From: Micromonospora chaiyaphumensis
GTDB taxonomy: Bacteria > Actinomycetota > Actinomycetes > Mycobacteriales > Micromonosporaceae
Direction: 5' to 3'
Length of the DNA: 64,000 nucleotides
Assembly: GCF_900091435.1 (NCBI RefSeq)
Contig: NZ_FMCS01000005.1
Coordinates: 124,001-188,000 of the forward strand
Shown piece by piece: positions 43,260 through 52,785 of this stretch (positions are counted from its first letter, which is position 1; each line of letters starts with the position of its first letter). Position numbers and translations under genes: made by a program. The notes beneath the pieces are model-generated. The model was not told the origin of the DNA, ran no database searches, and saw nothing but the letters and a program-made list of their open reading frames with translations.

Positions 43260-44662
43260 AGCTGGACATCCTCCGTCGAAGCGGCCGGGGCGGAATCGCC
43301 GGCCGTGGTGGGCCGGACGAGTTCGGTGAGGTGACGCACGGCGGGGCCGAGCACCGCCGGCCGGGCGAACCGGCGGGCGAGCCGGCGCGCGGCGGTCCGG
43401 TCGGCGTCGGTGGCCTTCAGGGCCATCCGGGCGGCCTCGCTGAAGGAGTTGGCGAGGCGGTGCGGGTCCAGGCCGACGGCCCCGGTCCACAGCGGATGCC
43501 CGGCCAGGATGTTCGTCGCGTCGTGGTCGACGTCGTGGGCGGAGAGCACCGGCAGGCCGGTGGCCATGAACTCGTACACCTTGCCGGAGGTGACGAAGCG
43601 GCCGCCGACCAGCATCAGGACGAGGGCGTCCCACGAGCCGTACGTCGCCGCCAGGTCGGCCTTCGGCACCGGGCCGCCGAAGCTGACCCCGTCGACGGCG
43701 GCCTCCTTGAGCAGGTCCATGTGGCGGTTGGCCTCGCGGGCCGGGCCGGCGCCGATGTGGCCGCGCACCTCGAACCGGGAGCTGGCCAGCACGGGGTCGT
43801 CCCGCCGGGCGATCCGCCACCCGTCGAGCACCGACTCGAGGAAGGCCGGCGTGAAGTTGACCGAGCCGAGGTAGCCGAAGGTCAGCCCGGCGGCCGGGTC
43901 CGGCGACCGGCCGCTGACGTCCGGCAGGCTGTCCTCGTCGTAGCCGTTGCGCACGACGTGCACCCGGTCGGCGAGGTGCGGGTACCGCTCGCGGTAGAAG
44001 CCGGCGATCGGGTCGTTGACGCACCAGACCGCGACGGCGTGCTCCAGCACCTTGGACTCCCAGCGACCGGAGACCGAGTCCCGGGTGAACGCCTCGCCGC
44101 CGCCGATGACGTCCAGCGACCAGCCGTCGCGGAAGTCGACGGCGTAGGGGACCTTGTGCTCCTCCCACAGCTTCCACGTGGCGGCCAGGTTCACGTACGG
44201 GGCGCAGGAGGCGAGCAGCAGGTCGGCGGGGTGCTCACGGTGCACCCGCAGCACCGCCTGCTCCAGGTCGTACCGCCACCCGCCGAAGACCGGCTCCGGG
44301 AAGACCTTCTGCTCGCGCTGGCGCAGGCGCTTGATCCACCCTGCGGGGTCGAGCGAGCGCTCCTCCGAGAAGGCCCGGATGTCGGTCTCCAGGTCCTCCC
44401 GGATCAGCGGCAGCTCCACCACCTTGACCCGCGGGTCGACCTTCTCGGAGAGGGTGTGGTCCAGGCCGTACTCCCGCTCCCAGGCCTCCTGGCAGATGGT
44501 GATGACGGTGATGTCCCACCCCAGGGCGACGAACTGGTTCGCTGTCTCGCGCAGCCGGTAGGCGCTGCTCTTCGCCGCGGGCGGGAAGCCGATCGCCAGG
44601 TAGATGGCGTGCGGTCGCTTCCCGCCGCCGGACCGGGGGAGGGGGAGAACTCGATTGCTCAT
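43256..44662 (-). CDS. GT4-like glycosyltransferase
   Basis: The 468-residue protein opens with HAIYLAIGFPPAAKSSAYRLRETAN, the acceptor loop of WbuB/GT4-like enzymes. It then has VDFRDGWSLDVIGGGEAF, HAVAVWCVNDPIAGFYRERYP and the linker VHVVRNGYDEDSL. The donor half holds LTFGYLGSVNFTPAFLESVL and the late TSGKVYEFMATGLPVLS, with the E that marks the family. No signal peptide is visible. It lies between the 2-epimerase and the 707-residue transferase. Its product is likely an intermediate of the wall polymer. Confidence 0.82.
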   Translation of the reverse strand: MSNRVLPLPRSGGGKRPHAIYLAIGFPPAAKSSAYRLRETANQFVALGWDITVITICQEAWEREYGLDHTLSEKVDPRVKVVELPLIREDLETDIRAFSEERSLDPAGWIKRLRQREQKVFPEPVFGGWRYDLEQAVLRVHREHPADLLLASCAPYVNLAATWKLWEEHKVPYAVDFRDGWSLDVIGGGEAFTRDSVSGRWESKVLEHAVAVWCVNDPIAGFYRERYPHLADRVHVVRNGYDEDSLPDVSGRSPDPAAGLTFGYLGSVNFTPAFLESVLDGWRIARRDDPVLASSRFEVRGHIGAGPAREANRHMDLLKEAAVDGVSFGGPVPKADLAATYGSWDALVLMLVGGRFVTSGKVYEFMATGLPVLSAHDVDHDATNILAGHPLWTGAVGLDPHRLANSFSEAARMALKATDADRTAARRLARRFARPAVLGPAVRHLTELVRPTTAGDSAPAASTEDVQL

Positions 44663-44696
44663 CGCAGGTAGCCGATCGTGAAGAGGGGACGCGCGG

Positions 44697-45782
44697 TCAT
44701 GCCAGGTGCCGGCGCAGCGTCTCGGCGACGCGGTGGGCCGCCCGGCCGTCGCCGTACGGGGTGCCGCGGGGCGCCTCCGGGGCGGGGCGGGTCGCCGTCG
44801 TCGCCCACTGCGCGCCCAGCTCGCGCGGGTCGGGAACGAGGACGTTCCAGCCGTCGGCGAGGGTCTCCACCCACTCCGTCTCGGTGCGCAGGGTGGTGCA
44901 CGGGCGGTCCAGCAGGTAGGCCTCCTTCTGGAGGCCGCCCGAGTCGGTGACCACGCCGACGGACCCGACCACGGCGGCCACCATGGCGGCGTACGGCAGC
45001 GGACGGCCGGCGTGCAGCGAGCCCCGGGACAGCTTCAGGCCGTGCTCCTCGGCCCGGGCGACCAGCCGCGGGTGGGCCAGCAGGGCGACCGGCACGGGCA
45101 GGTCGGCCAGCGCGTCGAGCAGCGTGGCGAGCCGCTGCGGGTCGTCGGTGTTCTCCGCGCGGTGCAGGGTGGCCAGCAGGTAGGGGGCGTCCGGGTCGAT
45201 CCCCTCGGGCAGGGCCGGCCGGGGCTGGCCGCCCTGCGACACGTCGTCCCGGACCCGCAGGCAGACGTCCACCATCACGTCGCCCACCAGGTGGGAGCGG
45301 GACGCCAGGCCCTCCGAAGCGAGGTGCCGCATCGCCTCCTCGGTGGGAGCGAGCAGCAGGTCGGCGGCGTGGTCGGTGAGCACCCGGTTGTGCTCCTCCG
45401 GCATGCGCCGGTTGAACGAGCGCAGCCCGGCCTCCAGGTGAGCCACCCGCAGGTGCTGCTTCACCGCCGACAGCGTGCCGGCCAGGGTCGAGTTGGTGTC
45501 GCCGTAGACCAGCACCCAGTCCGGCCGTTCGGCGGCGAGCACCGGGTCCAGCGCGGCCAGCGTGTTGCCGGTCTGCACGCCGTGGCTGCCGGAGCCGATG
45601 CCCAGGTGCACGTCCGGGTCGGGGATGCCGAGGCCGGAGAAGAACACGTCGGACAGGTCCGCGTCGTAGTGCTGGCCGGTGTGCACGATCACGTGCTCGC
45701 ACCCGTCCTCGGCGAAGGCCGCGGCGATGGGCGCCAGCTTCACCAACTGCGGACGGGCGCCGACGATGCTGACGACCTTCAC
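44697..45782 (-). CDS. UDP-sugar 2-epimerase (WecB/WbpI family)
   Basis: The 361-residue protein has the non-hydrolysing UDP-GlcNAc 2-epimerase motifs: SIVGARPQLVKLAPI, HTGQHYDADLSDVFF, GDTNSTLAG (Asp94), HLEAGLRSFNRRMPEE (Glu118 and Glu129/130) and a late TDSGGLQKEAYLLDRP with the conserved Glu. Family members turn UDP-GlcNAc into UDP-ManNAc, or, in the WbpI branch, UDP-GlcNAc3NAcA into UDP-ManNAc3NAcA. With homologues of WbpA, WbpB, WbpE and WbpD in the same locus, the WbpI role is favoured; the sequence by eye cannot exclude plain WecB. It starts at GTG 45782 and leads a three-gene leftward operon. Confidence 0.88.
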   Translation of the reverse strand: MKVVSIVGARPQLVKLAPIAAAFAEDGCEHVIVHTGQHYDADLSDVFFSGLGIPDPDVHLGIGSGSHGVQTGNTLAALDPVLAAERPDWVLVYGDTNSTLAGTLSAVKQHLRVAHLEAGLRSFNRRMPEEHNRVLTDHAADLLLAPTEEAMRHLASEGLASRSHLVGDVMVDVCLRVRDDVSQGGQPRPALPEGIDPDAPYLLATLHRAENTDDPQRLATLLDALADLPVPVALLAHPRLVARAEEHGLKLSRGSLHAGRPLPYAAMVAAVVGSVGVVTDSGGLQKEAYLLDRPCTTLRTETEWVETLADGWNVLVPDPRELGAQWATTATRPAPEAPRGTPYGDGRAAHRVAETLRRHLA

Positions 45783-46252
45783 TGCGTGACTCCTCGTGAT
45801 CTGCGACGGGGACTGCGGGTGGATCGGGCGCGCCGGTCGCGGAGGCCCGGGTCGTGGGCGGGCGGCCCTAGGAATAGTAGTGCCCCCGCCGGTGACGGAC
45901 GACGGACGTGGTGGCGGCCGGTGGCGAATCGTGCCGAGCGCCACCGGGTGGATCCGGTCATCGGTGCCCCGAGCGGGGCGGATGCGACGAGTGGCGCGGG
46001 CCGGGACACAGCGCACCACCCTAACCGACCGTGGCCGGTCGTCCGCGCCTCACCGGCGCCGTGGCGGCCGGAAGGCCGGCGGAGGTCGCCGGACCGCCGG
46101 GTGGGCGTTGCGTCCCGTTCGCCGCACCGACGGGGGATCTTCCCGGACAGTTCACGACCCGCACCTCCGGGCCGCCGGGCGGGGGACGTGTGCCGCCGGG
46201 CGGGGCGAGCCTGGCCGGGAGGCGGCGCGTGGCTTGCGTACACTACGGCGCC
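45783..46252. other. 470-base divergent intergenic region
   Basis: No supported gene lies here; the open frames have no ribosome-binding site and no domain. On the minus strand a TACTAT hexamer (45874-45879) and a TAGGGT (46018-46023) could be -10 elements for the 2-epimerase operon. On the plus strand TACACT at 46239-46244 ends eight bases before the next start. No operator-like palindrome was noticed. Confidence 0.45.
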
Positions 46253-48142
46253 ATGACCGCCCCGGGCCCCGACATCCGTACCCGCACCTCCGCCGACGGC
46301 GAACCGGTGACCGACGCCACCGCCCGCGCCACCGCTGAGGCCCCCGAGGGGGCGGAGCCACCGGCCGGCGCGGAGGAGCGCGAGCCGGCGGCCACGACCG
46401 GCCCCGCCCGCTGGCGCCGGCTGCGCCCGGACCTGCTGGTCGCCGCGGTCTACCTGGCCGGCGCCCTGTGGGTGACCGCCCGCGGCTGGCTCGACCACAG
46501 CGGCCGGCTGCTCGGCAGCCGCCCCAACGACCAGGGCTTCAACGAGTGGATGCTGGCCTACGGCGCGCACGCGGTCAGCCACCTGGAGAACCCGTTCTTC
46601 ACCACGCTGCAGAACGCCCCGACGGGCATCAACCTCATGACCAACGTCGGGATGCAGCTGCCCGGCCTGGTCCTGTCGCCGTTCACCCTGCTGTTCGGCG
46701 CCTCCTTCTCCTACCTGCTGTTCATCACGCTCAACCTGGCCGGCACCGCGTACGCCTGGTACCACGTGCTCTCCCGGCACCTGGTGTCGTCCCGGGCCGC
46801 GGCCTTCGTCGGCGGCCTGTTCTGCGCCTTCGCGCCGGCCCTCGTCTCGCACAGCAACGGGCACCCGCACATCACCGCCCAGTGGCTGGTGCCGTTCATC
46901 CTGTGGCGGGTCGTCCGGCTGGCCCGCGGCGGCCACGTCGTCCGAGACGGTCTGGTGCTGGGCGGGCTCGTGGTGGCGCAGTTCTTCGTGAGCCTGGAGA
47001 TCCTCTTCCTGGCCGCGCTCGGCTGCCTCATGATGGTGGTCGGCTACCTGATCTTCCGGCCCCGCGAGGCGCTGCGGCGCGCCCGGCCGCTGCTGGGCGG
47101 ACTGGCCATCACCGGCGTGCTGGTCGGCGCCGCCGCCGCGTACCCGCTGTGGATGCAGTTCGCCGGGCCGCAGCACCGGGTCGGGCACCCCGGCAACCCC
47201 GACGTCTACGCGCTGACCGTCGGCTCGTTCGTGCGCTACGCCACCGAGTCGGTGGCCGGCAGCCCCACCAGCGCGCTGCGCTGGGGCCCGAACACCACCG
47301 AGCAGTCGAGCTTCTACGGCTGGTCGGTCGTGGTCCTGGCGCTGGCCGCCTGCTGGTGGCTGCGCCGGGAGATCGTGGTCCGCGTGCTCGCCGTGGTGAT
47401 CGCGATCTCCGCGGTCTTCTCGATCGGCACCACCTGGACCTGGGGCACCCGGCGTACCGACGTGCCGGCGCCGTTCGCGCTGGTGACCGATCTGCCGGTC
47501 TTCGACTCGGTGGTGGTCTCCCGGTTCGCGCTGATCACCACGGCGGCGCTCGGCGTGCTGTTCGCGGTCGCGGGGGACCGCCTCGCCCGGATCCGGGCGA
47601 CCGACGCGGGCGAGGCCCGCCTGGTTCCCCGGCTGGCCGCCGTGGCGGCGCTGGCCGCGCTGCTGCCGATCCTGCCGACCCCGCTGGAGGCCCGCGGCCG
47701 GGTGCCCGTCCCCGACTTCGTCACCAGCGGCGCGTGGCGCGACCACGTGGCGCCCGGCCGCACCCTGGTGCCGGTGCCGGTCAGCGGCATGACCTCGCTC
47801 TACTGGAGTTCCGCCGCGGTGGCCGGCTTCGCCGTGCCCGAGGGCTACTTCCTCGGCCCGGTCTCGGCCACCGACGCCACCGGTCGCTGGGGTGTGGAGC
47901 CGCAGCCGACCGCGAAGCTGCTCACCGCCGTGTCGCGGGGCGAACGGGACACCACGGTCGGCCCGGCGGACATCGCCCAGGCCCGGTCCGACGTCCGGTA
48001 CTGGAAGGCCGACGCCGTGGCGCTGCCCGACCGGGGCGCGCGGGGGCACGACAACCTCAAGGTCGTGCTGGACGCGCTGTACGGCCCGGGGCAGCGGGTG
48101 GACGACGTCTGGCTGTGGGACGTCCGGCCGTTCACGCGGTGA
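46253..48142 (+). CDS. multi-pass membrane protein, GT-C-like glycosyltransferase
   Basis: The 629-residue protein has an acidic disordered N-terminus of about 60 residues, roughly 11 membrane segments from residue 63 to 460 and a C-terminal globular domain of about 170 residues. The first outside loop contains RPNDQGFNEWMLAYGAHAV, with an Asp in the position used by GT-C lipid-linked-sugar transferases, and NPFFTTLQNAPTGINLM follows. Such proteins move a sugar from a polyprenyl-phosphate carrier on the outer face of the membrane. A TACACT hexamer nine bases ahead of ATG suggests a leaderless mRNA. It may decorate the exported wall polymer. Not a firm match to a numbered family. Confidence 0.68.
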   Translation: MTAPGPDIRTRTSADGEPVTDATARATAEAPEGAEPPAGAEEREPAATTGPARWRRLRPDLLVAAVYLAGALWVTARGWLDHSGRLLGSRPNDQGFNEWMLAYGAHAVSHLENPFFTTLQNAPTGINLMTNVGMQLPGLVLSPFTLLFGASFSYLLFITLNLAGTAYAWYHVLSRHLVSSRAAAFVGGLFCAFAPALVSHSNGHPHITAQWLVPFILWRVVRLARGGHVVRDGLVLGGLVVAQFFVSLEILFLAALGCLMMVVGYLIFRPREALRRARPLLGGLAITGVLVGAAAAYPLWMQFAGPQHRVGHPGNPDVYALTVGSFVRYATESVAGSPTSALRWGPNTTEQSSFYGWSVVVLALAACWWLRREIVVRVLAVVIAISAVFSIGTTWTWGTRRTDVPAPFALVTDLPVFDSVVVSRFALITTAALGVLFAVAGDRLARIRATDAGEARLVPRLAAVAALAALLPILPTPLEARGRVPVPDFVTSGAWRDHVAPGRTLVPVPVSGMTSLYWSSAAVAGFAVPEGYFLGPVSATDATGRWGVEPQPTAKLLTAVSRGERDTTVGPADIAQARSDVRYWKADAVALPDRGARGHDNLKVVLDALYGPGQRVDDVWLWDVRPFTR

Positions 48143-48169
48143 CGGCGGGTCGCCGCCACCGCGTGCCGG

Positions 48170-49360
48170 TCACGGCGACCTCGTCCAGATCAGCAGCAAG
48201 TAGCCGCCGAAGTACGTGGAGAAGGCGGTCACCGCCACCAGCACGGTGACCGCCCGGGCCCGGCCGGCCCGGGCGAGGCCGACGGCCGCCGGGAGCAGCA
48301 GCGCGAACGCCGGCAGCAGGAACCGTGCCTTGGAGTGGTAGTAGCCCGCCGAGCCCAGCGTGGTGACCAGCAGCAACCCGCTGTACAGCAGCAACTCCCA
48401 GGGCTGCCGGTCGAGCACGCTCAGCACGAAGAACATCACCGCGAGCAGCGCCACCACGCTCACCACCAGCATCTGTGGCGCCGCCGGCTGGGCCAGCACC
48501 TCCCGCCCCCGCTGGAAGGTGTAGACGCCGAAGTCGAAGCTGCTGCCCCACCCGGCGGACTGGATGTGGAACCAGCCGTCCGGCCGCCCGGTCTGCACGC
48601 CCACCCAGGCCAGGTAGGCGAGCCAGCCGGCCGGCGCCAGCAGCATGGCCGCCCAGGGCCGCCAGCCGTCCCGGCGCCGGACGACCGCGATCAGCGCGGC
48701 CAACCCGACCACCGGGATCAGCGACGAGGCCGTCGTCCGGGTCAGGCCGGCGAACAGGCAGAGCACGCCCGCGGCGAGCCACTGGCGGCGCAGCAGCGCG
48801 TAGAGCGACCAGGCGGTCAGGGCCGTGAACAGGGTCTCGCTGTAGGCCATCGACTCCACGATCGCGTGCGGCAGCGCGGCCCAGAGTGCGGCGAGCAGCA
48901 CCCCGGTGCGCCGATCGTGCAGGTACGCCCCGATCGCGAACAGGGCCCAGGCGGCCGCCAGGCCGCCCAGCCACGCCACGATCAGCGCCACGTCGCGGGG
49001 GCTGAGCGGAACGATCCGTTCCAGGACGCCGACGAGGCCGGGGTAGAGCGGAAAGAACGCCATGTCGCTCTGCGTCTTGGCGTACCCGTCGTAGCCGTGC
49101 TGGGCGATCGAGAGGTAGTAGGTCGCATCCGACCTGGTGAGCCGCTGACCCGGGGACACGCCCAGGTTGCGGGCCCAGACATAGACGGCCAGCACACCGA
49201 TCAGGCGGATCACGGCGTAGGCCGCGAGCGCGGGCAGCGCCTGCCGGGCGGCGTTCCGGAGTCGTACGCCGAGGCCCGCGTGGCCCGGCGGCGGGCTCGC
49301 CGGCTCCGCGGACGGGGCCGGCGCCGGCCGGCTCGGTTCCTCGGTGGTCACCACGTCCAT
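48170..49360 (-). CDS. PIG-V-like GT-C mannosyltransferase-type membrane protein
   Basis: The 396-residue protein has a short disordered N-terminus and about nine membrane segments. The region LTRSDATYYLSIAQHGYDGY and DMAFFPLYPGLVGVLERI is the hallmark of bacterial PIG-V/mannosyltransferase-like proteins (RxDxxxYxxIAxxGY, then FFPLYP). Later it has SMAYSETLFTALTAWSLYALLRRQWLAAGVL and AGLTRTTA, also family-typical. In eukaryotes PIG-V adds the second mannose to GPI anchors; the bacterial homologues are presumed to use polyprenyl-phosphate sugars on the outer face. It stands convergent to the preceding membrane gene and divergent from the transferase operon. Confidence 0.82.
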   Translation of the reverse strand: MDVVTTEEPSRPAPAPSAEPASPPPGHAGLGVRLRNAARQALPALAAYAVIRLIGVLAVYVWARNLGVSPGQRLTRSDATYYLSIAQHGYDGYAKTQSDMAFFPLYPGLVGVLERIVPLSPRDVALIVAWLGGLAAAWALFAIGAYLHDRRTGVLLAALWAALPHAIVESMAYSETLFTALTAWSLYALLRRQWLAAGVLCLFAGLTRTTASSLIPVVGLAALIAVVRRRDGWRPWAAMLLAPAGWLAYLAWVGVQTGRPDGWFHIQSAGWGSSFDFGVYTFQRGREVLAQPAAPQMLVVSVVALLAVMFFVLSVLDRQPWELLLYSGLLLVTTLGSAGYYHSKARFLLPAFALLLPAAVGLARAGRARAVTVLVAVTAFSTYFGGYLLLIWTRSP

Positions 49361-49602
49361 TGTGCGATCCTGTCCGCGCTGAGCTGGGGTGATCCGGCGG
49401 GCCGCCGGGTCCGTCGGGAGGCTCGACGCCGGCCCGGCCCGCCATCCGACGAGGTCACCGGTCGTTGAACAGCATGGAGGGTAGCAACCGGCCCACGCGG
49501 GCGCGGACCGCCGACCGCGGCGGGCGTTTCCCGCCGATCCGTTGTCGTAGACTCGCTCGGGTCCCGCGGGTGCGGTGCTGGCGACGACGGAAACGGGCAG
49601 GG

Positions 49603-51222
49603 ATGGGATCTGACGGCACGACCGCCCCGGCGGCCTCCCGGGGACGAGTCGTCATGCTGGTGGACAACGGGGTCATCGGGGACTCCCGGGTGCAGAAGGC
49701 GGCGCGCTCCGCGGCGGAGGCGGGCTGGGAGGTCGTCCTTCTCGGCCGCGCGCCGGTCGGGCAGCCGCAGAGCTGGCGCCTCGGCGAGGCCGAGGTCCGC
49801 CTGGTCCCGATGCCCGAGCCGCTCGCCCGGCGTCGGCACGAGTTCCGGCGGGTCTGGCTGCGCCGGCCGCTCGCCTACCCGCCCTCCGGCATCGCCGCCC
49901 ACCGCACCCAGGCCGTGAAGGCCTGGCGGGCCGACCTCGCGGTCCGGCGTGCGGCCCTGACCACCGCGGCCCGGGAGTCCGGCGCCGGCCGGCCCGGTGG
50001 CCTGCCCTGGGCCGCGCTGCGCGCCGAGGAGAAGCTCGCCGGCCTGACCCGCAAGTGGGTGGGCTTCCGCAACCGGCAGCTCAACCAGGCCCGGAAGGGC
50101 CGCAAGCTCGACGGCCCCTGGGACCGGGCGTACACGCTGTTCTGGCAGCGGCTGCGCGGCGACGGCGCGTGGCGCCGGCTCGAGCCGGGGCTGTGGGACT
50201 ACGAGCTGGCCTACGGCCCGGTCGTCGACGAGCTGGCTCCGGACCTGATCCACGCGAACGACTTCCGGATGATCGGCGTCGGCGCCCGCGCGAAGGTCCG
50301 GGCCGCCGCCAAGGGCCGCCGGATCGCGCTGGTCTGGGACGCCCACGAGTACCTGCCGGGCGTGCAGCCGTGGCGGGACAACGCCCGCTGGCTGCCCGGC
50401 AACGTGGCCCACGAGCGGGAGTACGTGCCGTACGCGGACGCCGCGATGACCGTCTCCGGCGGCCTGGCCGACCTGCTCCAGCGGGAGCACGGGCTGGCGG
50501 AGCGCCCGGCGGTGGTGCTCAACGCCCCGGCGGTCGCCGAGCTGCCGGCCGACGCGGGCGAGCCGGTGCCGGACATCCGCGCGCTCTGCGGCATCGGCCC
50601 GGAGACCCCGCTGCTGGTCTACAGCGGGGTGGCCGCCGCCAAGCGCGGCCTCGGGGTGATGGTCGAGGCGCTGCCCCGGCTGTCCGGCGCGCATGTCGCG
50701 TTTGTGGTCAACAAGCCCACCTCGGCGTACGTCAAGGGCCTGGTCACCCGGGCCGGCGAGCTGGGCGTGGCGGACCGGGTGCACGTGCTGCCCTACGTGC
50801 CGCACCACCAGGTGGTGCGGTTCCTCTCCGGCGCGCAGGTCGGCGTCATCCCGATCCAGCACTGGCCCAACCACGAGATCGCGCTGATCACCAAGTTCTT
50901 CGAATATTCACACGCCCGCCTCCCGCTGGTCGTCTCCGACGTGCAGACCATGGCGGAGACTGTCCGCGAGACCGGGCAGGGTGAGGTGTTCACGGCCGAG
51001 GACGTGGCCGACTTCGTCCGGGCGGTCACCGCGGTGCTCGCCGACCCGGCGCGCTACCGCGCCGCGTACGACCGGCCCGGTCTGCTGGCCGGCTGGACCT
51101 GGGAGGCGCAGGCGCAGGTGCTCGACGGCGTCTACTCCCGGCTGGTGCCCGACGCCCCGCCGGCACCGGCCGGTGACCCGGCCCCCGGCGCGGCCCCGAC
51201 GTCGGTGGGAGTGGGCGCGTGA
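49603..51222 (+). CDS. GT4-type glycosyltransferase (paralogue of 39417-41051)
   Basis: ATG 49603 is used; an upstream open frame shows no family sequence. The 539-residue protein starts GRVVMLVDNGVIGDSRVQKAARSA and is homologous throughout to the gene at 39417, including the insert with KWVGFRNRQLNQARKG, LVWDAHEYLPG, HVLPYVPHHQV and HEIALITKFFEYSHARLPLV. The duplicate pair suggests two related linkages, or duplication with change of specificity. A TAGACT hexamer near 49548 may serve as its -10. It overlaps the next gene by four bases and heads a three-gene operon. Confidence 0.85.
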   Translation: MGSDGTTAPAASRGRVVMLVDNGVIGDSRVQKAARSAAEAGWEVVLLGRAPVGQPQSWRLGEAEVRLVPMPEPLARRRHEFRRVWLRRPLAYPPSGIAAHRTQAVKAWRADLAVRRAALTTAARESGAGRPGGLPWAALRAEEKLAGLTRKWVGFRNRQLNQARKGRKLDGPWDRAYTLFWQRLRGDGAWRRLEPGLWDYELAYGPVVDELAPDLIHANDFRMIGVGARAKVRAAAKGRRIALVWDAHEYLPGVQPWRDNARWLPGNVAHEREYVPYADAAMTVSGGLADLLQREHGLAERPAVVLNAPAVAELPADAGEPVPDIRALCGIGPETPLLVYSGVAAAKRGLGVMVEALPRLSGAHVAFVVNKPTSAYVKGLVTRAGELGVADRVHVLPYVPHHQVVRFLSGAQVGVIPIQHWPNHEIALITKFFEYSHARLPLVVSDVQTMAETVRETGQGEVFTAEDVADFVRAVTAVLADPARYRAAYDRPGLLAGWTWEAQAQVLDGVYSRLVPDAPPAPAGDPAPGAAPTSVGVGA

Positions 51223-52781
51223 GCCGGCAGCCGGACGTGACGGTGGTCGTCGCCGTCTACAACACGATGCCCTACCTGACCACCTGCCTGGACTCGCTGG
51301 TCGGGCAGACCATCGGGCTGGACCGGCTGGAGGTCGTCGCTGTCGACGACGGCTCCACCGACGGCAGCGGCGCCGAGCTGGACCGGTACGCCGAGCGCTA
51401 CCCGGACACGGTCCGGGTGCTGCACCAGGCCAACTCCGGCGGCCCGGCCGCGCCGAGCAACGTCGCCCTCGACCACGCCCGCGGCCGGTACGTCTTCTTC
51501 ATCGGCTCCGACGATCACCTCGGCCCGGAGGCGCTGGAGCGCCTGGTGGCCGCCGCCGACCGGTGGGACTCCGACGTGGTGCTCGGCCGGATGGTCGGCA
51601 CCAACAAGCGCTACGTGCACCAGGCGGCCTACGCGAGCACGCAGGAACGGCTCGACCTGTTCGACAGCCCGCTGCCCTGGTCGTTGTCGAACACGAAGCT
51701 GTTCCGGCGGGACCTGGTCGAGCGGCACGGCCTGCGGTTCCGCACCGACATGCGGATGGGCAGCGACCAGCCGTTCACGCTGGAGGCCTGCTTCCGGGCG
51801 AAGAAGATCTCCGTGCTCGCCGACTACGAGTACTACTACGCGGTCAGGCGGGAGAACGCCCAGAACATCACCTACGCGAGCCGCTTCGAGGAGCGGCTGC
51901 GCTGCGCCGAGGAGCTGGTCGCCTTCGTGGCCGGGCTCGTCGAGCCGGGTCCGCGCCGGGACGCGGTGCTGCTGCGCCACTTCAGCTGGGAGGTGGCGAA
52001 GCTGCTCCGGCGGGAGTTCCTGGACCTCTCCCCGGACGTCCAGCAGCACGTCCACGACCGGATCCGCAAGCTCGCCGAGGCCTACCTGACCGAGGGGATC
52101 CTGGCCCGGATGGCGCCCGACCTGCGGCTGCGGCTCGTGATCGCGCGGGACGGCGACCTGGCCCAGCTCCGCGAGCTGATCGGGCAGCAGGCCGACAAGG
52201 CGCTGCCGGAGGTCACCATCGCCGACGGCCGCTGGTACGCCCACCACGTCGGCTTCCGCGACCCGGCGTTCGGCTACCCGGACGACTGGTACGACGTGAC
52301 CGACCAGGCCGCGAAGGTGCTGGCGAAGCTGACCGCGACCGAGCTGGCCTGGGGGCGGGACGCCGCGGGCGCCCGGGTGCTGGTGGTCACCGCCCGCAGC
52401 CGCTGGGCCGAGTTGTCCGCCGACGTGCTCCGGGTGAGCGTCGGCGAGTTGACGGGTGTGACGTCGGTCGCGCCCGACGGCACCGGTACCGTCGTACGGA
52501 CGGACTTCGCGGTGGACCGGCTGCTCGCGGTCGTCGCGGCGAACGGCGAGCGTCGGGTGGTTCGTGCCGAGGTGACCGCGCTGGGCGGGACCGGCTCGGC
52601 GCCGCTGCGGACGGAGCGCCGCGTCGCGGCGCCCAGGCGGCTGGCCCGGCACGGCGTCCGGTTCCACCTCGTCACGCCCACCACCAACCACAAGGGCCAG
52701 GTGATCGTCGCGATCACGCCGGTGACCGCCGGTCGGTTCCTTGCCCGCCTGCGCCGAATCTGGCCCTCTGGAGGAAAGTAG
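51219..52781 (+). CDS. family 2 glycosyltransferase, TarS/TarP-like teichoic acid glycosyltransferase
   Basis: The 520-residue protein has a GT-A domain (TVVVAVYNTMPYL, VDDGSTDGS with Asp43/44, FIGSDDHLG at 94-102). It resembles Staphylococcus TarS in several places: the NSGGPAAPSNVALDHARG stretch, SNTKLFRRDLVERHGLRF, and GSDQPFTLEACFRAKKISV followed by YEYYYAVRREN. TarS and TarP put GlcNAc on ribitol phosphate of wall teichoic acid. After the catalytic domain a helical section and a C-terminal beta-rich region appear, also in the TarS order. A ribitol polymer is independently expected from the CDP-ribitol enzyme. Sugar donor is not proven. Confidence 0.8.
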   Translation: MSRQPDVTVVVAVYNTMPYLTTCLDSLVGQTIGLDRLEVVAVDDGSTDGSGAELDRYAERYPDTVRVLHQANSGGPAAPSNVALDHARGRYVFFIGSDDHLGPEALERLVAAADRWDSDVVLGRMVGTNKRYVHQAAYASTQERLDLFDSPLPWSLSNTKLFRRDLVERHGLRFRTDMRMGSDQPFTLEACFRAKKISVLADYEYYYAVRRENAQNITYASRFEERLRCAEELVAFVAGLVEPGPRRDAVLLRHFSWEVAKLLRREFLDLSPDVQQHVHDRIRKLAEAYLTEGILARMAPDLRLRLVIARDGDLAQLRELIGQQADKALPEVTIADGRWYAHHVGFRDPAFGYPDDWYDVTDQAAKVLAKLTATELAWGRDAAGARVLVVTARSRWAELSADVLRVSVGELTGVTSVAPDGTGTVVRTDFAVDRLLAVVAANGERRVVRAEVTALGGTGSAPLRTERRVAAPRRLARHGVRFHLVTPTTNHKGQVIVAITPVTAGRFLARLRRIWPSGGK

Positions 52782-52785
52782 TTTC

